DNA from: Candidatus Undinarchaeales archaeon
GTDB taxonomy: Archaea; SpSt-1190; JASMDC01
Assembly: GCA_030753015.1 (NCBI GenBank)
Contig: JASMDC010000016.1
Coordinates: 1 to 64,000, forward strand
Length of the DNA stretch: 64,000 nucleotides
Direction: 5' to 3'
The first letter of the stretch is position 1. Every line of letters begins with the position of its first letter. Positions 62,553-64,000 of the stretch are shown piece after piece. A model generated the notes under the pieces. That model saw only the letters and a program-made list of their open reading frames with translations. It was not told the DNA's origin and did no database searches. Made by a program: the position numbers and the translations under genes.

Positions 62553-63713
62553 TTAATAAATCCCTCGGCCGAGCAGTGATACGGCCACCGGCACCATTAT
62601 GCACCCCATACAGAGCGACCGCTTGACGCCGATCGTCGGCGGTACGACACCAAGTGCCGTCGATGCTGCCAGAAGTGCAAGCCCTGCAGGACCGCACCTC
62701 CATGCAACTGCGAGTGTGACCAGAGAGACTATCGAAAGAGTGAGGATCCGGTAATCGAGCCTCCCCACTATACGCACGAACTGGGAGAATATGGTAAGCG
62801 AGACCGCTGCAGCAAGGGACGCCGCGAGCACCATCGACACCAACGAAGTGCGGAACACGTCAGCCCCGGCAGCGGCCTCCTGAACAGCGATGGCCACTCC
62901 CGAGCGTGCCTTCCCGACGAGCGAGAGCGTGACCATGTTGAAGATGAAGTTGGCGGTGTTCACAGCCCCCATAGAGACGAGGAGGGTCCGGTCGTTCCCG
63001 CCCACGAGCAGTGACGAGACAAGACAGGCTTGGGAGTTACCTACTCCTGGGACCATCCCGACGAGCGCACCGGAAAGGGTACCTGCAACAGTACCGCGGG
63101 TGACATCTCCCCAACCAACGCTCACCCCCCCGCTCGTCTCCTGGTGGGGCATGCCCCCCGCATCGACCAGCGAGAGGAGAAGTGTCGACACCCCGAACAT
63201 CCCGGAAAGCATGGGGAATAGAGACTCCGGGACGTCACTTGCGACCTGCCCGAGGAACGCAGCGAGGAGCAGGACAGCTAACGCACCTCGTCGGTTCTGC
63301 TCCGTGAGGATCAGAACGAGGATCGTGCCCACGACCAGTACGGTCGCGATCCAGGGTCTGGCATAGAACGCTGGTACCACCATGAAGAACACAGGGAGGA
63401 GCAACAGTGAGAGTAGGAGGGCACTGAAACCGCCCACAACGGTGAGGAAGTATGCTTCGACAGCCCGCCCCTCGAGCGCGTACTTGTGGGCCGGTAGCAC
63501 TGATAGCGCCGTAGCCTCGTCGGGGATGCCGAGGAGCACAGAGGGGATGAAATCGAGGAACGTGTGGACGGTGGCCATGGCCACGAGCACAGGTACGGCA
63601 GAATCACCTGCGAGCCGGTCGTTCACCATGAGCGAGACAAGGTTCACATGGATCCCTGGAACGAGCCCTGTGACCGTTCCCAGGGCAAGCCCTAAGGCTA
63701 TGGCCCAGAGCAC
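62553..63713 (-). CDS. TctA-family (DUF112) membrane permease
   Basis: 386 residues with about 10 hydrophobic helices. Two inverted family motifs are visible: 'GTVTGLVPGIHVNLVSLMV' near the start and 'GALVGMVPGVGNSQACLVS' in the second half, with 'HTFLDFIPSVLLGIPDEATA'. It is the archaeal form of the TctA large subunit; no TctB or TctC gene is present, and substrate and energy source are unknown. It overlaps the next upstream gene by 16 nt. Confidence 0.82.
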   Translation of the reverse strand: MLWAIALGLALGTVTGLVPGIHVNLVSLMVNDRLAGDSAVPVLVAMATVHTFLDFIPSVLLGIPDEATALSVLPAHKYALEGRAVEAYFLTVVGGFSALLLSLLLLPVFFMVVPAFYARPWIATVLVVGTILVLILTEQNRRGALAVLLLAAFLGQVASDVPESLFPMLSGMFGVSTLLLSLVDAGGMPHQETSGGVSVGWGDVTRGTVAGTLSGALVGMVPGVGNSQACLVSSLLVGGNDRTLLVSMGAVNTANFIFNMVTLSLVGKARSGVAIAVQEAAAGADVFRTSLVSMVLAASLAAAVSLTIFSQFVRIVGRLDYRILTLSIVSLVTLAVAWRCGPAGLALLAASTALGVVPPTIGVKRSLCMGCIMVPVAVSLLGRGIY

Positions 63714-64000
63714 CGCACATCACCTGCGACCACTTCCTTCTGCTTTCCCCTGATCCGGACTCGACCTTCCAAGGTCACGACCACGCCCGTGGAGATCATG
63801 CATCCTCCGTACTCGGCCACAACGGCCGCTTCACCGGTCGTATCCCGTAGGACGAATAGGAAGCCCGAACCCCGCTCACGGACCGAGGTCACGACACCAT
63901 GCAGGCGCACAGGACCAGCATCCGGAAGATCCGCGATGGCGATGTCACGGGGGCCATCGAGCAGTACCACTGCACACAGTCCTACAAAGAAGGTCGTTGC
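63698..64000 (-). CDS. OB-fold protein with N-terminal hydrophobic segment (5' end off window)
   Basis: The track gives 90 residues from GTG 63970, but the frame stays open to the window edge and reads a hydrophobic 'TTFFVGLCAVVLL' just upstream, so the gene is longer and probably membrane-anchored or secreted. The visible domain ('VRLHGVVTSVRERGSGFLFV', 'EAAVVAEYGGCMI', 'VVTLEGRVRIRGKQKEVVAG') is a short OB-fold of the tRNA_anti/BOF type. It is coupled to the TctA gene by overlap. Exact function unknown. Confidence 0.6.
   Translation of the reverse strand, partial: ATTFFVGLCAVVLLDGPRDIAIADLPDAGPVRLHGVVTSVRERGSGFLFVLRDTTGEAAVVAEYGGCMISTGVVVTLEGRVRIRGKQKEVVAGDVRCSGP

Overview
The window is chromosomal DNA from an archaeon. 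The evidence is an ftsZ-secE-spt5-L11 cluster, a tRNA-Met(CAU) with an intron after position 37, a type II methionine aminopeptidase, an e-MtaB-type radical SAM tRNA methylthiotransferase, a KaiC-like ATPase, an archaeal S-layer protein and DUF835/DUF1670/DUF47 proteins. Many genes have a TATA-like box 25-30 nt before the start codon (leaderless style); others have GGAGG/AGGTG ribosome binding sites. The S-layer type is known from methanococci and from several DPANN lineages, and PAS-DUF835 proteins are common in Thermoplasmatota and Thermococci. I do not assign a phylum. The DNA is moderately GC-rich by eye, with a clear AT-rich patch at about 40.2-41.5 kb.

Layout. 0-5.3 kb: a partial zinc-finger-like gene, a small HTH protein, a GATase, an FKBP, then ftsZ-secE-spt5 followed by only the C-terminal half of ribosomal protein L11 and a PAS-DUF835 protein where L1-L10-L12 would normally follow. 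5.4-8.4 kb: an M48 membrane protease with an OB-like tail, a class II GATase and a two-TM protein. 8.4-11.9 kb: the nadA-nadC-nadB operon. 11.9-18.6 kb: DUF47, small conserved proteins, a degenerate JAMM protein, a GT-C-like membrane enzyme, an HD hydrolase, and a second GT-C-like enzyme that appears split into two genes. 18.6-27.7 kb: gamma-glutamyltransferase, MBL hydrolase, TIM-barrel isomerase, DUF72, a winged-helix protein, a dihydroorotase-like amidohydrolase, two nucleotide-sugar epimerases and a thioredoxin-reductase-like enzyme. 27.7-29.6 kb: two tandem DUF1670 regulators.

29.7-54.3 kb is an accessory region dominated by cell-surface genes. It holds a 664-aa protein with twelve CxxWxC-type units, two paralogous two-TM proteins and a membrane transglutaminase with a Cys-rich ectodomain. 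It also holds a 1569-aa Cys-rich anchored protein, the S-layer protein with a C(UUCG)G hairpin terminator, a KaiC-like ATPase and a 2845-aa Cys-rich secreted protein. I infer that these build or decorate a disulfide-rich, possibly cross-linked envelope; the nearby GT-C and epimerase genes would fit surface glycosylation.

54.4-64 kb: intron-containing tRNA-Met, rpiA, small conserved genes, a compact cassette (small membrane protein, unknown protein, nucleotidyltransferase, PHP phosphoesterase, nucleoside-phosphorylase-like protein), map-sua5, a TctA-type permease and a partial OB-fold protein. The best candidates for something undescribed are the surface-protein/transglutaminase cluster, the NTase/PHP/nucleoside-phosphorylase cassette, and the ribosomal protein L11 that lacks its N-terminal domain.
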